NCBI GenBank assembly: GCA_900100835.1
Contig: FNCM01000007.1
Span: forward strand, 67,426-131,425
Direction of reading: 5' to 3'
Source: Selenomonas sp. WCT3
GTDB taxonomy: Bacteria > Bacillota > Negativicutes > Selenomonadales > Selenomonadaceae
DNA: 64,000 nucleotides
In this document: piece after piece, positions 8,315 to 15,878 of the stretch
Layout of the letters: each line of letters opens with the position of its first letter
Numbering within the stretch: the first letter of the stretch is position 1
The notes under the pieces: model-generated
What the model saw: only the letters and a program-made list of their open reading frames with translations
Database searches by the model: none
What the model was told of the DNA's origin: nothing
Translations under genes and position numbers: made by a program

Positions 8315-9357
8315 AAAACAAGTTGAACCATCTCATTGCATCCAAGTATTTTTCTTTCTTCGTTACGGTCTTGCTGTTCGCAATCCTCTATGGAGCGGGC
8401 ATTGCCATGTACAAAGGCTTTATGCGTCCGCAGGTATTTTTGAATCTGTTCATCGATAATGCGGCGCTGATTATCGTCACGGTGGGCATTACGTTCACGT
8501 TGATCATTGCCGGTATCGATTTGTCGGTGGGCGCAGTGCTCGCTCTGGTATGCATGGTGCTCGCTTGGCTGCTCGCCAATACGGGCCTGCCCGTGGGGCT
8601 CTGTGTCCTGCTCGTCATGGTGATGGGCACGGTGTTTGGCGCCGCGCAGGGCTATATCATATCGAAGTTTGATTTGCAGCCCTTTATCATTACGCTGGCC
8701 GGCATGTTTTTCTGCCGCGGCCTGACGGCCGTTATCTCGCAGGATACGATTCAGATTGAGAATCCAACCTGGGTCGCGTTGGCCAGTTACCGGGTAGACC
8801 TTGGCGTCGGCTTTGTATCGATTGGTGCCATCGTCGCCTTGCTGACGATTGTCGTGGCCGCTATCGTGCTGGGGTATACGAAATTTGGGCGCACGGTATT
8901 TGCCATCGGTGGCAGTGAGTCCTCCTCGGCCCTCATGGGGCTGCCGGTATTTCGCACGAAGGTTATGGTCTATGCGATTTCGGGCTTCTGCTCGTCTTTG
9001 GGCGGCCTTGCCTACAGCTTGATTATGCTGACGGGCTATAACCTGCACGGTCTCGGCATGGAGATGGATGCCATCGCTTCCTCTGTCATCGGCGGTACGC
9101 TTTTGACTGGTGGTGTAGGCTTCATCCCCGGGGCACTCGTCGGTGTGCTGATTCAAGGCGTTATCCTGACGTTCATCAGCTTCCAGGGAACACTTTCGGC
9201 CTGGTGGACGAAGATCGTGGTCGGTGCCTTGCTCTGCGTATTCATCATTATGCAGGCCTTCATCACAGAGCAAAAGAGCAAGCTTTCCTCTAAGAGCTCT
9301 ATGGAAGATGGCAGTGAGCCGCCAGTCCAGCCAACGCCAAGCGGGGCAGGCAGCTAA
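8311..9357 (+). CDS. yjfF: sugar ABC transporter permease, YjfF-like
   Basis: This is the second BPD_transp_2 permease (348 residues), with the family segment IAGIDLSVGAVLALVCMVLA near residue 65 and multiple hydrophobic helices. The last 30 residues are hydrophilic and rich in Ser and Pro. Two non-identical permeases after a double ABC ATPase is the E. coli ytfQ-ytfR-ytfT-yjfF arrangement, which supports galactofuranose-type transport rather than ribose (one permease). The ATG overlaps the upstream stop (ATGA). The operon ends at a strong terminator, beyond which repeat element R1 begins. Confidence 0.87.
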   Translation: MKNKLNHLIASKYFSFFVTVLLFAILYGAGIAMYKGFMRPQVFLNLFIDNAALIIVTVGITFTLIIAGIDLSVGAVLALVCMVLAWLLANTGLPVGLCVLLVMVMGTVFGAAQGYIISKFDLQPFIITLAGMFFCRGLTAVISQDTIQIENPTWVALASYRVDLGVGFVSIGAIVALLTIVVAAIVLGYTKFGRTVFAIGGSESSSALMGLPVFRTKVMVYAISGFCSSLGGLAYSLIMLTGYNLHGLGMEMDAIASSVIGGTLLTGGVGFIPGALVGVLIQGVILTFISFQGTLSAWWTKIVVGALLCVFIIMQAFITEQKSKLSSKSSMEDGSEPPVQPTPSGAGS

Positions 9358-9377
9358 TAATTTCATAGTATACAAAG

Positions 9378-9408
9378 AAAAGGTCCGCTGATAATGGCGG
9401 ACCTTTTT
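9378..9408 (+). terminator. terminator of the sugar ABC operon
   Basis: AAAAGGTCCGC and GCGGACCTTTT form an 11-bp stem with an 8-base loop and a T-tail. It stops just short of the terminal repeat of R1. Confidence 0.9.
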
Positions 9409-9415
9409 GGGGTAC

Positions 9416-9982
9416 AAATTGCAGTTTGTAGGTTACACGAATCTCATTCGAAGCAACTCTTCGCCGCCGCTAGAGGCAGTGCCAACACTACACGGGAGAT
9501 GTTTTCCTAAACGAAATTTTTATCTTTAATTAAGCATCGAAAAAGTTGCAAAACGCGCTTCGCTTGAACGGTAGCAATTTTTCGACGAACGGTGAGGATA
9601 AAAATTTCGTTCTTCACGAAAAACATCAAACGCTTCGTTTATGGCACTGCCCCTAGCGGCGGCTGAGTCTGTGGCAAGTTTCGTCGTGCTACCCCCTCCG
9701 AGGGCGCAGCAATTCGTACCGGCTCTAACCGAGGCGGCGGGGGCCCCAGTACCATAAGCGTAGCCTTGACGTTCCGCGTGAAGCAAGAAATTTTTGCCTG
9801 CGTTCTCGTTGGAAAAGCAGTTTCGTCCAAGCGAAGCGCGTTTAACTGTTTTCCAATTCTTAATTAAAAGGCAAAAATTTCTTGTAGCGGGTTGTCACCG
9901 GTGGAGCGTTGGTACTGGGGCCCCCGCCGCCGGCGACTTACCTCGAATACGAACTGGGTACTACTCCCCTGCAAACTGGAAT
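9416..9982 (+). repeat. composite palindromic repeat R1 (modules A and B)
   Basis: This is a complete copy of a 567-bp element. The ends are imperfect inverted repeats (AAATTGCAGTTTGTAGG at left, CCTGCAAACTGGAAT at right). Module A at 9463-9662 has arms CCGCCGCTAG...CTAGCGGCGG. Module B at 9733-9931 has 22-bp perfect arms starting GGCGGCGGGGGCCCC. Inside both modules are a second paired segment (GAAATTTTTATC / GATAAAAATTTC in A, GAAATTTTTGCC / GGCAAAAATTTC in B) and a loop with GCGAAGCGCG or its complement. Open frames across it are by-products of repeat conservation and lack ribosome sites. It fills most of the gap between the ABC operon and the small gene at 10098. Confidence 0.9.
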
Positions 9983-10022
9983 ATGTCGATGCATTGGTAG
10001 TGCACGTTTTATTTTTGCCCAT

Positions 10023-10056
10023 GAAAAAGCGCCCGAGGGGAATCGGGCGCTTTTTC
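10023..10056. terminator. terminator downstream of the 54-residue gene
   Basis: GAAAAAGCGCCCGA and its complement form a 14-bp stem with a 6-base loop and runs on both sides. It lies 41 bases past the minus-strand small gene and probably ends it. Confidence 0.85.
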
Positions 10057-10097
10057 CAGATGTGATGTTGTGTAATGAAAAGGAAGAGAAAATTCGA

Positions 10098-10262
10098 TTA
10101 TTTGTTGATGTCAAAATCTGCTGCTTTGACATCGATAAGACTGGTTGGATCTACGTTGGAGTAGATACCCGGTCTTACCTCATAGCTTTTCATATAATCG
10201 GAGGCAGAATCCATGAGGTCATTCGTGTAATGTTCTACATATCTTTTCCACATGTCTTTCAT
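10098..10262 (-). CDS. small acidic protein of unknown function (54 residues)
   Basis: A 54-codon frame on the minus strand starts with ATG at 10262, preceded by AAGGAG with an 8-base gap, and ends at 10098. The protein begins MKDMWKRYVEHYTNDLMD and ends AADFDINK. It has no signal peptide, membrane segment or cysteine and looks like a short helical soluble protein. Support for a real gene comes from the good ribosome site, sensible composition and the terminator just downstream (10023-10056). It is divergent from the LysR gene at 10449. No function can be assigned. Confidence 0.6.
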   Translation of the reverse strand: MKDMWKRYVEHYTNDLMDSASDYMKSYEVRPGIYSNVDPTSLIDVKAADFDINK

Positions 10263-10448
10263 AGTAAATCTCCTTTACGATACAAAAAAGTATTTATCGG
10301 ATTTATCTCTAAAGGGTTGTTTGATTTGTCTATATTATGACATGGCGATTTAAATTTGTGAAATATCAAGTTTTGATAACTTATAGCTTTTTCCTATTAA
10401 TGTGTGCTATACTTTAGAAAAATGGGAGAAGAGAATAGGGGGAAGAAT

Positions 10449-11330
10449 ATGACGCTTATCCAGATGCGCTATTTCTACGAGGTCTGCCAGTGGCAAAACA
10501 TCACCAAAGCAGCGGAGCATTTGCATGTCTCACAGCCGACGGTCAGTGTTGCCATGCAGGCTTTAGAAACGGAAACCGGGTTGAATCTTTTTCATCGTGA
10601 AGGCCGCAAGATTATCATCACCCACGACGGCAGTAAGCTGTTGGGGAAAATCAAGCATATCCTTGACCAGATGGACCTCTTAGAGGACGAAATCCAGGAT
10701 ATGGCTCACAATCGCAACCATATCCGCATGGCGCTGCCGCTCCAGCTTGGAACACAGTTTCTGCCGCTGGTGCTGGGGGATTTTCGCTGGCTGCATCCGG
10801 AGATTCGGCTGGATATCATCGAGTCGGGCGGTATCAGCGCCCTGCATATGGTGGAGGATGAGAAGCTCGACATAGCCCTTACCAACTACGAGAGCGGCTT
10901 CAGCAATAAACTCAACTACCAGAAACTCTTTACCTGTGAATGCTGCTTTGTCACCTATCCGGAACACCGGTTGGCTGGGCGGGAGTCCGTGTCCTTGGAG
11001 GATTTTGTCGATGAGCCGCTGGTCATGCTGGACAGCAGTTTCTTTGTCTATCACATGGTTCATGATATGTTTGCCAAAGAGGGAAAGAAGGCCAATATCA
11101 TCCACTATTCGCCGTATCTGCACACCATCAAGACGCTGGTAAAGAGCGGCATTATGTCGACCTTTTTGACGCGGCAGGCAATCCTTCCGGATGATAATCT
11201 GGTGCTCATCCCGTTGACGGAACCCTTTTATATCAATTCCGGCATCGTGACGAAGAAGGGGCGGCAAATTTACGATGACGAGAAGATTCTGATGGATTAC
11301 CTCCAGAAAATCACGAAGTCCTTGAAATAA
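10449..11330 (+). CDS. LysR family transcriptional regulator
   Basis: This 293-residue protein has the LysR winged helix-turn-helix at the N-terminus (MRYFYEVCQWQNITKAAEHL, then VSQPTVSVAMQALE) and an effector-binding domain from about residue 90. The frame opens at 10404, but a TATACT element with TG extension at 10408-10413 would start transcription near 10420. That favours the ATG at 10449, which has AGGGGGAAG upstream. LysR regulators are usually divergent from or next to their targets. Here the neighbours are the 54-residue gene (divergent) and a small secreted protein gene (downstream), so the target is unclear. Confidence 0.87.
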   Translation: MTLIQMRYFYEVCQWQNITKAAEHLHVSQPTVSVAMQALETETGLNLFHREGRKIIITHDGSKLLGKIKHILDQMDLLEDEIQDMAHNRNHIRMALPLQLGTQFLPLVLGDFRWLHPEIRLDIIESGGISALHMVEDEKLDIALTNYESGFSNKLNYQKLFTCECCFVTYPEHRLAGRESVSLEDFVDEPLVMLDSSFFVYHMVHDMFAKEGKKANIIHYSPYLHTIKTLVKSGIMSTFLTRQAILPDDNLVLIPLTEPFYINSGIVTKKGRQIYDDEKILMDYLQKITKSLK

Positions 11331-11434
11331 TTAATCAAACTCCAATTTTCGCTTAAGCACAATAAAAGGTTGACTCTGTAAACTAAAAACAAAACCAAGA
11401 TAGTGGTAATGATATAGGGATAAGGAGAACAATC

Positions 11435-11944
11435 ATGAAAGCGAAATGTTGGCAAAAAGGTATGGCCGGCCTGTTGGCTGGTGTGATGAGTTTTGGGATT
11501 GTCAGCACGACGGTTACCGCAACGGCGTATGCTTCCTCATTGGATGCAACATCGAGCTGGAGTGCCCGTGAGAACCGTGACAGCTCGATTGAGGCGGAGA
11601 ACCGCCGTCATGAGCGGCGTCAGCGGGAGATTCAGGAGCGTTACGAGCGGGAGCGTCAGACCGAGCGCGATATCAAGAAACAGCGGGAACGTCAGGCGAA
11701 AATCGACCAGGAACGCCGCGAAGAGGAAGCGCGTCATAACCAGCGCATGGAGGAAATCCGCCGCCAGCAGCAGCGGGAAGACCAGATTCGCCGGGAGCAT
11801 GATCGCTATGAACGGGAGAATGCGCATCGCCGCCACGACCGTGACGACTCGGAGGTGGATAAAGGGCATTCCCAGGGTGAAGTAAATACGGCCGCCATTG
11901 TCGGTGCTGTTATTGGCGCCATCATTGGCCGGGCTACGGCATAA
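11435..11944 (+). CDS. secreted Arg/Glu-rich coiled-coil protein with C-terminal glycine zipper
   Basis: This 169-residue protein has a signal peptide (residues 1-34, ending around TAYASS). A very highly charged Arg/Glu/Gln segment follows (about residues 45-140, repeats of the type RRQREIQERYERER) and should form a long single helix or coiled coil. The C-terminus, NTAAIVGAVIGAIIGRA, is a glycine zipper that could insert in a membrane. A short protein at 45567 shares the NTAAI-GAV ending. Function is unknown, and an envelope structural or stress role is a guess. The ATG follows ATAAGGAG. A bidirectional terminator lies directly after the stop. Confidence 0.75.
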   Translation: MKAKCWQKGMAGLLAGVMSFGIVSTTVTATAYASSLDATSSWSARENRDSSIEAENRRHERRQREIQERYERERQTERDIKKQRERQAKIDQERREEEARHNQRMEEIRRQQQREDQIRREHDRYERENAHRRHDRDDSEVDKGHSQGEVNTAAIVGAVIGAIIGRATA

Positions 11945-11973
11945 AAAAGCATCCCCATATGGGGATGTTTTTT
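11943..11973. terminator. bidirectional terminator
   Basis: AAAAAAGCATCCCC-ATAT-GGGGATGTTTTTT sits between the convergent coiled-coil and amidase genes and overlaps both stop regions. Confidence 0.9.
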
Positions 11974-12568
11974 AGTGCTCGAAATCGCGGCAATAGTGGC
12001 GGATTTCCGGCAGCCGGGAATAGAGGTTATTGCCGGGGCAGTCGGTGTCGTTAAGGTCACGATGGCCTACAATGACGCCCTTTTTCATCGGGTCGAGGTG
12101 ATACTTTTCACAGAGCCAGGCAGTCAGCAGTTTCAGGGAGTCCAGCTGCTCTTTGGTGGGCTGGCCCAGATTGAAGTTGCCAGCCAGGCAGATGCCGACA
12201 GAGGTCTGGTTATAGTGGTAGGCATGAGCCCCTACCATACCCGGGCGGCGGCCCTGCTCAATCATGCCATTTTTGCGGATGAGATAATGATAGCCGATGC
12301 CGGCCCAACCGTTATGGTTTTGATGAAATTCGTGGATTTCGGCGGCGGTGGAGTCTTTATCCGTGGGAAAGCCCGTGTTATGGATGACAATCCTATCGGT
12401 TCCCGGGCGCTTTTCATATTCTGTAAATTGCAGGAAACGGCGGTATATGGGCGGTTCCCAGCCTTCAATGCGGTGGCTGGCTTCGATTTTTGCCAAGGGG
12501 AACAGGGGCATCAGGTTGAAGCCAAGGGAAACAGCTGCCGACAGACGGATAAAATCGCGACGTTTCAT
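11972..12568 (-). CDS. exported N-acetylmuramoyl-L-alanine amidase (Amidase_2/PGRP fold)
   Basis: This 198-residue peptidoglycan amidase cleaves the bond between MurNAc and the stem peptide. The N-terminus carries a twin-arginine motif, RRDFIRLSAA, followed by a hydrophobic stretch, so it is probably exported folded by Tat. Zinc ligands are visible at His63 (VIHNTG), His169 (GHRD) and Cys177 (DTDCPG), with the usual Amidase_2 spacing. A possible promoter (TTGCAT, 17 bases, TAAAAT) lies about 45 bases upstream. The ATG at 12568 follows AAAGGAAG. It stands alone and is convergent with the coiled-coil gene. A prophage endolysin is unlikely because no phage genes are near and a Tat signal is present. 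Confidence 0.87.
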   Translation of the reverse strand: MKRRDFIRLSAAVSLGFNLMPLFPLAKIEASHRIEGWEPPIYRRFLQFTEYEKRPGTDRIVIHNTGFPTDKDSTAAEIHEFHQNHNGWAGIGYHYLIRKNGMIEQGRRPGMVGAHAYHYNQTSVGICLAGNFNLGQPTKEQLDSLKLLTAWLCEKYHLDPMKKGVIVGHRDLNDTDCPGNNLYSRLPEIRHYCRDFEH

Positions 12569-12835
12569 AGGTACTTCCTTTCGTATTTATTGTCTTTGTA
12601 TTTTAGTCTAAAACCAACAAAAATGCAAAAATGTGTTAGTAATTGACCTGGTCAACCGCATTTTATCCAGTGTAAACAAAAAACAAAGATAATATCACGC
12701 AATTAAATGATAAGCTATTATTTATGTATAATCGGCAAAAGATACAGGATAACATGTATACATAATAATCTGTCTCTTGGTTATGTACATAATGGAAGAA
12801 ATGTGTTATCATGAATTTATCATAAATTTTCAGGC

Positions 12836-12885
12836 AAAGGGGCCGTATCTCATATCCCAATAAGGTGTGAATGCGGTTCCTTTTT
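12836..12885 (+). promoter_or_regulatory. terminator-like leader hairpin before the DAACS symporter gene
   Basis: AAAGGGGCCG pairs (with two G-U pairs) with CGGTTCCTTT across a 28-base loop. A T-run follows, and then the ribosome site comes within a dozen bases. This looks like a transcription attenuator or a structure that shields the start. The rest of the 338-base gap (12569-12906) is AT-rich and contains TTGACCTGGTCAA, a palindrome at 12643-12655. I see no gene in it. Confidence 0.4.
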
Positions 12886-12906
12886 GCTAGTTGGAGGAAT
12901 TATAAT

Positions 12907-14172
12907 ATGGCAGAAAAGAAATCTGGTATGAGCCTGGATAAACTGGGCATCTGGATCATTGGCGCGACCATTCTGGGCGCAGCTGTTGGTCTACTCATGG
13001 GAAAGTCTGCGAGCATGTTCGCTCCAGCAGGCAATCTCTTTATGCAGCTGATTAAGATGGTGGTTGTTCCTTTGGTACTGTTCTCACTGATTGGCGGCGC
13101 TGCTTCGCTGGGGAAATCGAGCAGTGCGGGAAAGATCGGTGGATTCACCTTTATCTATTACGGTATCACCACGGCCGTAGCCGTTGCCTTGGGCTTGTTC
13201 TTTAGTGAGCTTTTTCGTCCGGGCACGGGCATCGATATGGCAGCACTCTCTGGTGCCGCTGTACAGGTGGAGCACATGGAGGAAAGCACAAAGATTCCAG
13301 GCTTTTGGGACACGATAACGGGCTTTGTTCCGGCTAATCCGTTCAAAGCACTAGTGGATGGCAATATCCTGCAGATCATCGTCTTTGCCATGTTCATGGG
13401 GTTTGCTTCGACCTATCTTGAGGAAAGCAAGAAGAAGACCATCATCAACTTCTTCAATTATATGACGGAACTCTTCATCAAAATTATGACGGCTATCATG
13501 TATGTGGCACCGCTGGGCGTTTTCTGCCTCATGGCCGATGCAACGGGTACCTTCGGTTATGCGGTGTTGGCTAAGATTGCTTATCTGATTCTGCTCTATG
13601 TGGTGGTTCTGGCCATCGTTACTTATGGCATGATTGGCGGCTCGGTGGCCCTGTTCTCCAAATGCACGACCTATAAGAATTTCTTCAAGAGCATGTGGAA
13701 AGTTCAGGTATTTGCTTTTTCGACGGCATCTTCCATGGCAACGCTGCCCCTTAACATGAATACGGCCATGAAAGAGCTGGGAGTCTCCAAGGAAACCACG
13801 TCCTTTGCCCTGCCGCTGGGGGCTACCATCAACATGAATGGTAATGCTGCCTACTACGCAATGGCGGCAACCTTCATCGCCCAGATGTATGGCATGGAGC
13901 TGTCCTTCTCCCAGTACATGGCCATCATCATTACGAGTACGCTGGGCGCTGTCGGTCAGGCTGGTGTCCCGGGGCCGACGCTGCTGGTGGTAGCCGTGCT
14001 GGCTGCTGCGAATATCCCCATCGAGGCACTGCCGATTCTCTTCGGTGTGGACCGTATCTTCGATATGCTCCGTACCGCCGTTAACATCACGGGCGATGCC
14101 GCTTGTGCTACGATCGTTGACCGCTTCCGGGATGAAAAACGTGCCGAAATGGAACCGGCACTTCATCATTGA
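12907..14172 (+). CDS. sodium:dicarboxylate/amino acid symporter (DAACS family)
   Basis: This 421-residue polytopic protein belongs to the GltP/GltT/SstT family, which takes up glutamate, aspartate, serine or C4-dicarboxylates with Na+ or H+. The start MAEKKSGMSLDKLG is followed by about eight membrane helices. The serine-rich hairpin (AFSTASSMATLPLNM) and the substrate/sodium motif (ATINMNGNAAYY) are in the normal places. Most relatives have NMDGTA at the second motif, so NMNGNA is a departure that may alter substrate preference. The ATG at 12907 has TTGGAGG upstream. A leader hairpin precedes it and a strong terminator follows. Confidence 0.88.
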   Translation: MAEKKSGMSLDKLGIWIIGATILGAAVGLLMGKSASMFAPAGNLFMQLIKMVVVPLVLFSLIGGAASLGKSSSAGKIGGFTFIYYGITTAVAVALGLFFSELFRPGTGIDMAALSGAAVQVEHMEESTKIPGFWDTITGFVPANPFKALVDGNILQIIVFAMFMGFASTYLEESKKKTIINFFNYMTELFIKIMTAIMYVAPLGVFCLMADATGTFGYAVLAKIAYLILLYVVVLAIVTYGMIGGSVALFSKCTTYKNFFKSMWKVQVFAFSTASSMATLPLNMNTAMKELGVSKETTSFALPLGATINMNGNAAYYAMAATFIAQMYGMELSFSQYMAIIITSTLGAVGQAGVPGPTLLVVAVLAAANIPIEALPILFGVDRIFDMLRTAVNITGDAACATIVDRFRDEKRAEMEPALHH

Positions 14173-14176
14173 TTCT

Positions 14177-14209
14177 AAAAAAAACAGGGCGTTTACGCCC
14201 TGTTTTTTT
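14177..14209. terminator. bidirectional terminator
   Basis: AACAGGGCG-TTTA-CGCCCTGTT with A8 before and T7 after lies between the convergent symporter and BrnQ genes. Confidence 0.92.
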
Positions 14210-15569
14210 ATTGGGAATTATTTGATTTTGCGCGGAGAAGTTTTAAGATGAAGCCGGCAGCAAGGCCAGCCAGCGCAGGGCAAATCCAGCCGAATCCTTG
14301 GCTGAAGAAGGGCAGGATCGTTGCCAGCTGCGAAAGAAAACCGTGAAGGCCGAGCGTCGTGAGCCAGTTTGGCGGCAGAGCCTTCATGAAGTCGAAGATA
14401 GAGCTCAGCACTACCGCGGTCATGATGCTGCGGATAATCAAGCGGTCAAGGCCGCAGATATGGCCGGCCAGGGCGGTCAGCGTCAGCATGATGGCAATGG
14501 GATAAAGCATCATGAGAACAGGAAGGGAGAACTGGATGATGGCGGATAGGCCCACATTGGCAATCAAGAAGGTAATGACAGCAAAGACTGTAGCCAGCTG
14601 GTGATAGGAAAATTTGCCGGGGAACATCTTCAAGAAGGCTTCGGAACAACTGGTAATCAGTCCGATGACGGTCTTGAGGCAGGCAAACAGTACAATCAAC
14701 GCCAGCAAGGCTGCACCTGCATCAGAGAAATAATAAGCGGAAATGGACGCGAGGACGGCGCCGCCATTGCCGTTTATAGGGGCGTAGCCACGGCTTTCCG
14801 CGCCGGCAATAGCCACGAGGATGTAGATGATACCCATGAGCAGGCAGCTGAATACCCCGGCTTTGATGGTGTTCTTGGCGATAGCGCCAGAATTCTTGAT
14901 GCCCAACTCACGGATGACGTCGACGACGATGATGCCAAAGGCAAGCCCTGCCAAGGTATCCATGGTGTTATAGCCGTCAAGCAGGCCCTGGAGGACCGGG
15001 GCCGTGGTATACGCCGGTGTCGGGGTAAAGGCCGTGATGGTGCTGGTGGGCTGGGTAAGGGCTGCCGCCAACAGGACGCCGAGAACAACGAGGAATAGCG
15101 GTGTCAGGATTTTTCCGGTCCAGACAAGGATCTTGCCGGGACGCAGGGAGAACCAAAGGGCGGCGGCCATAAAGGCCAGGGAAAAGAGGAACAAGGCCAG
15201 CTGCTCGTTAAAGCCGGCTGGCAGCAAGGCTTTAGCGCCGATTTCAAAAGGGACGGTAACACAGCGGGGGCTGGCAAAGAACGGCCCGATGGTGAGATAC
15301 AGGGCGCAGGTAAAGATTAGCCCAAACCGGCGGCCAATGCGCTGGCTTAGATTCAAGAGGCCGCTGCTGCCGGTTATGCCCAGTGCCGTCACGGCCAGCA
15401 TAGGCATGCCTACGCCGGTAATGAGAAAGCCGGCCAGGGCATACCAGACATTGCTGCCGGCTTCCTGCCCCATAAAGGCTGGAAAAATCAAGTTGCCGGC
15501 GCCAAAGAACAGGCCGAACAACATACTGGTGATGGAAAGGGTTTCTCCCCAAGTAAGGTTTGTTTTCAC
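14208..15569 (-). CDS. brnQ: branched-chain amino acid carrier, LIVCS family
   Basis: This 453-residue inner-membrane protein has about twelve helices. It imports Leu, Ile and Val with Na+ or H+. The N-terminal FGLFFGAGNLIFPAFMGQEA motif is characteristic of BrnQ, and length is normal. The start is a GTG at 15569 with TTAGGAG about 12 bases upstream, and no better start exists upstream. The gene is monocistronic, between the terminator at 14177 and the Fur-box region. Confidence 0.9.
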   Translation of the reverse strand: MKTNLTWGETLSITSMLFGLFFGAGNLIFPAFMGQEAGSNVWYALAGFLITGVGMPMLAVTALGITGSSGLLNLSQRIGRRFGLIFTCALYLTIGPFFASPRCVTVPFEIGAKALLPAGFNEQLALFLFSLAFMAAALWFSLRPGKILVWTGKILTPLFLVVLGVLLAAALTQPTSTITAFTPTPAYTTAPVLQGLLDGYNTMDTLAGLAFGIIVVDVIRELGIKNSGAIAKNTIKAGVFSCLLMGIIYILVAIAGAESRGYAPINGNGGAVLASISAYYFSDAGAALLALIVLFACLKTVIGLITSCSEAFLKMFPGKFSYHQLATVFAVITFLIANVGLSAIIQFSLPVLMMLYPIAIMLTLTALAGHICGLDRLIIRSIMTAVVLSSIFDFMKALPPNWLTTLGLHGFLSQLATILPFFSQGFGWICPALAGLAAGFILKLLRAKSNNSQ

Positions 15570-15690
15570 AGATTATACACTCCTAAGTCTTGTTTCACGC
15601 ATAATAGTTTAACAGGTTGTCCTGTATTTGTGCAATGGATTCTTTGGTGTAGAAATTTGTAAAAAAGTGAGAAAAATTTTCATTACACTA

Positions 15691-15719
15691 TTGACAATGA
15701 TTATCAATTGGGGTATATT
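15691..15719 (+). promoter_or_regulatory. Fur-box promoter
   Basis: TTGACA and TATATT are 17 bases apart, a near-consensus sigma-70 promoter. The -35 and spacer are overlaid by GACAATGATTATCAATTGG, which matches the Fur consensus GATAATGATTATCATTATC at most core positions. Iron-loaded Fur should therefore block it, and it should fire on iron starvation. It points rightward, away from brnQ. Confidence 0.75.
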
Positions 15720-15725
15720 ATCTAT

Positions 15726-15860
15726 AGGCTTTCGTTAAGGCAATTGGTTGGAGCGTGGAGGCGCTTCCGGTTGTCGGGTGCATTTAGCACCAAGCTCTCC
15801 TAAAATATAATACACAGCAAAAATGGCGATTCGTACTGCTCATGCGAATCGCCATTTTTG
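15726..15860 (+). ncRNA. candidate Fur-regulated small RNA
   Basis: A transcript from the Fur-box promoter would run about 135 bases to the 15-bp terminator at 15819-15859. No open frame of note or ribosome site lies in it, and the next gene (mazG) is on the opposite strand. The RNA would be a stand-alone product. Visible structure includes GGAGCG-TGGAGG-CGCTTCC and GGTGC-ATTTA-GCACC hairpins. A single-stranded pyrimidine stretch, GCTCTCC, at about 15794-15800 is complementary to GGAGAG ribosome sites. This is the general plan of iron-sparing sRNAs such as RyhB and FsrA, and I infer an analogous role. Homology to a named family was not assessed. Confidence 0.65.
15819..15859. terminator. terminator of the Fur-regulated transcript
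   Basis: AAAAATGGCGATTCG pairs perfectly with its complement across an 11-base loop and ends in T5. It also serves the convergent mazG gene. Confidence 0.9.
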
Positions 15861-15878
15861 TGTGCAATTTATAAAGGC

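Noticed and set aside
8113-9417. A 434-residue minus-strand frame opposite the YjfF-like gene
   Set aside because: It is antisense to a well-supported permease and its composition (many Arg, His, Gln) is typical of shadow frames.
9639-9830. A recurring 63-residue frame (starting MDETAFPTRTQAKISC) inside R1, R4 and R6
   Set aside because: It lies wholly inside module B and the spacer of the repeat, has no ribosome site, is altered in R2 and absent in R3 and R5, and is explained by conservation of the palindromic DNA.
9416-9982. Insertion sequence with transposase
   Set aside because: No frame of useful size lies in any copy of the element, and no target-site duplication could be fixed with confidence, so a full IS is not supported.
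9794-10000. Frames such as MPAFSLEKQFRPSEARLT in R1, R2 and R6
   Set aside because: These are the opposite-strand readings of the same hairpin arms. The protein similarity only mirrors DNA repetition.
12663-12860. A 65-residue minus-strand frame in the gap before the DAACS symporter
   Set aside because: It is AT-driven, rich in Tyr, Phe and Cys, with no ribosome site, and overlaps the regulatory leader.
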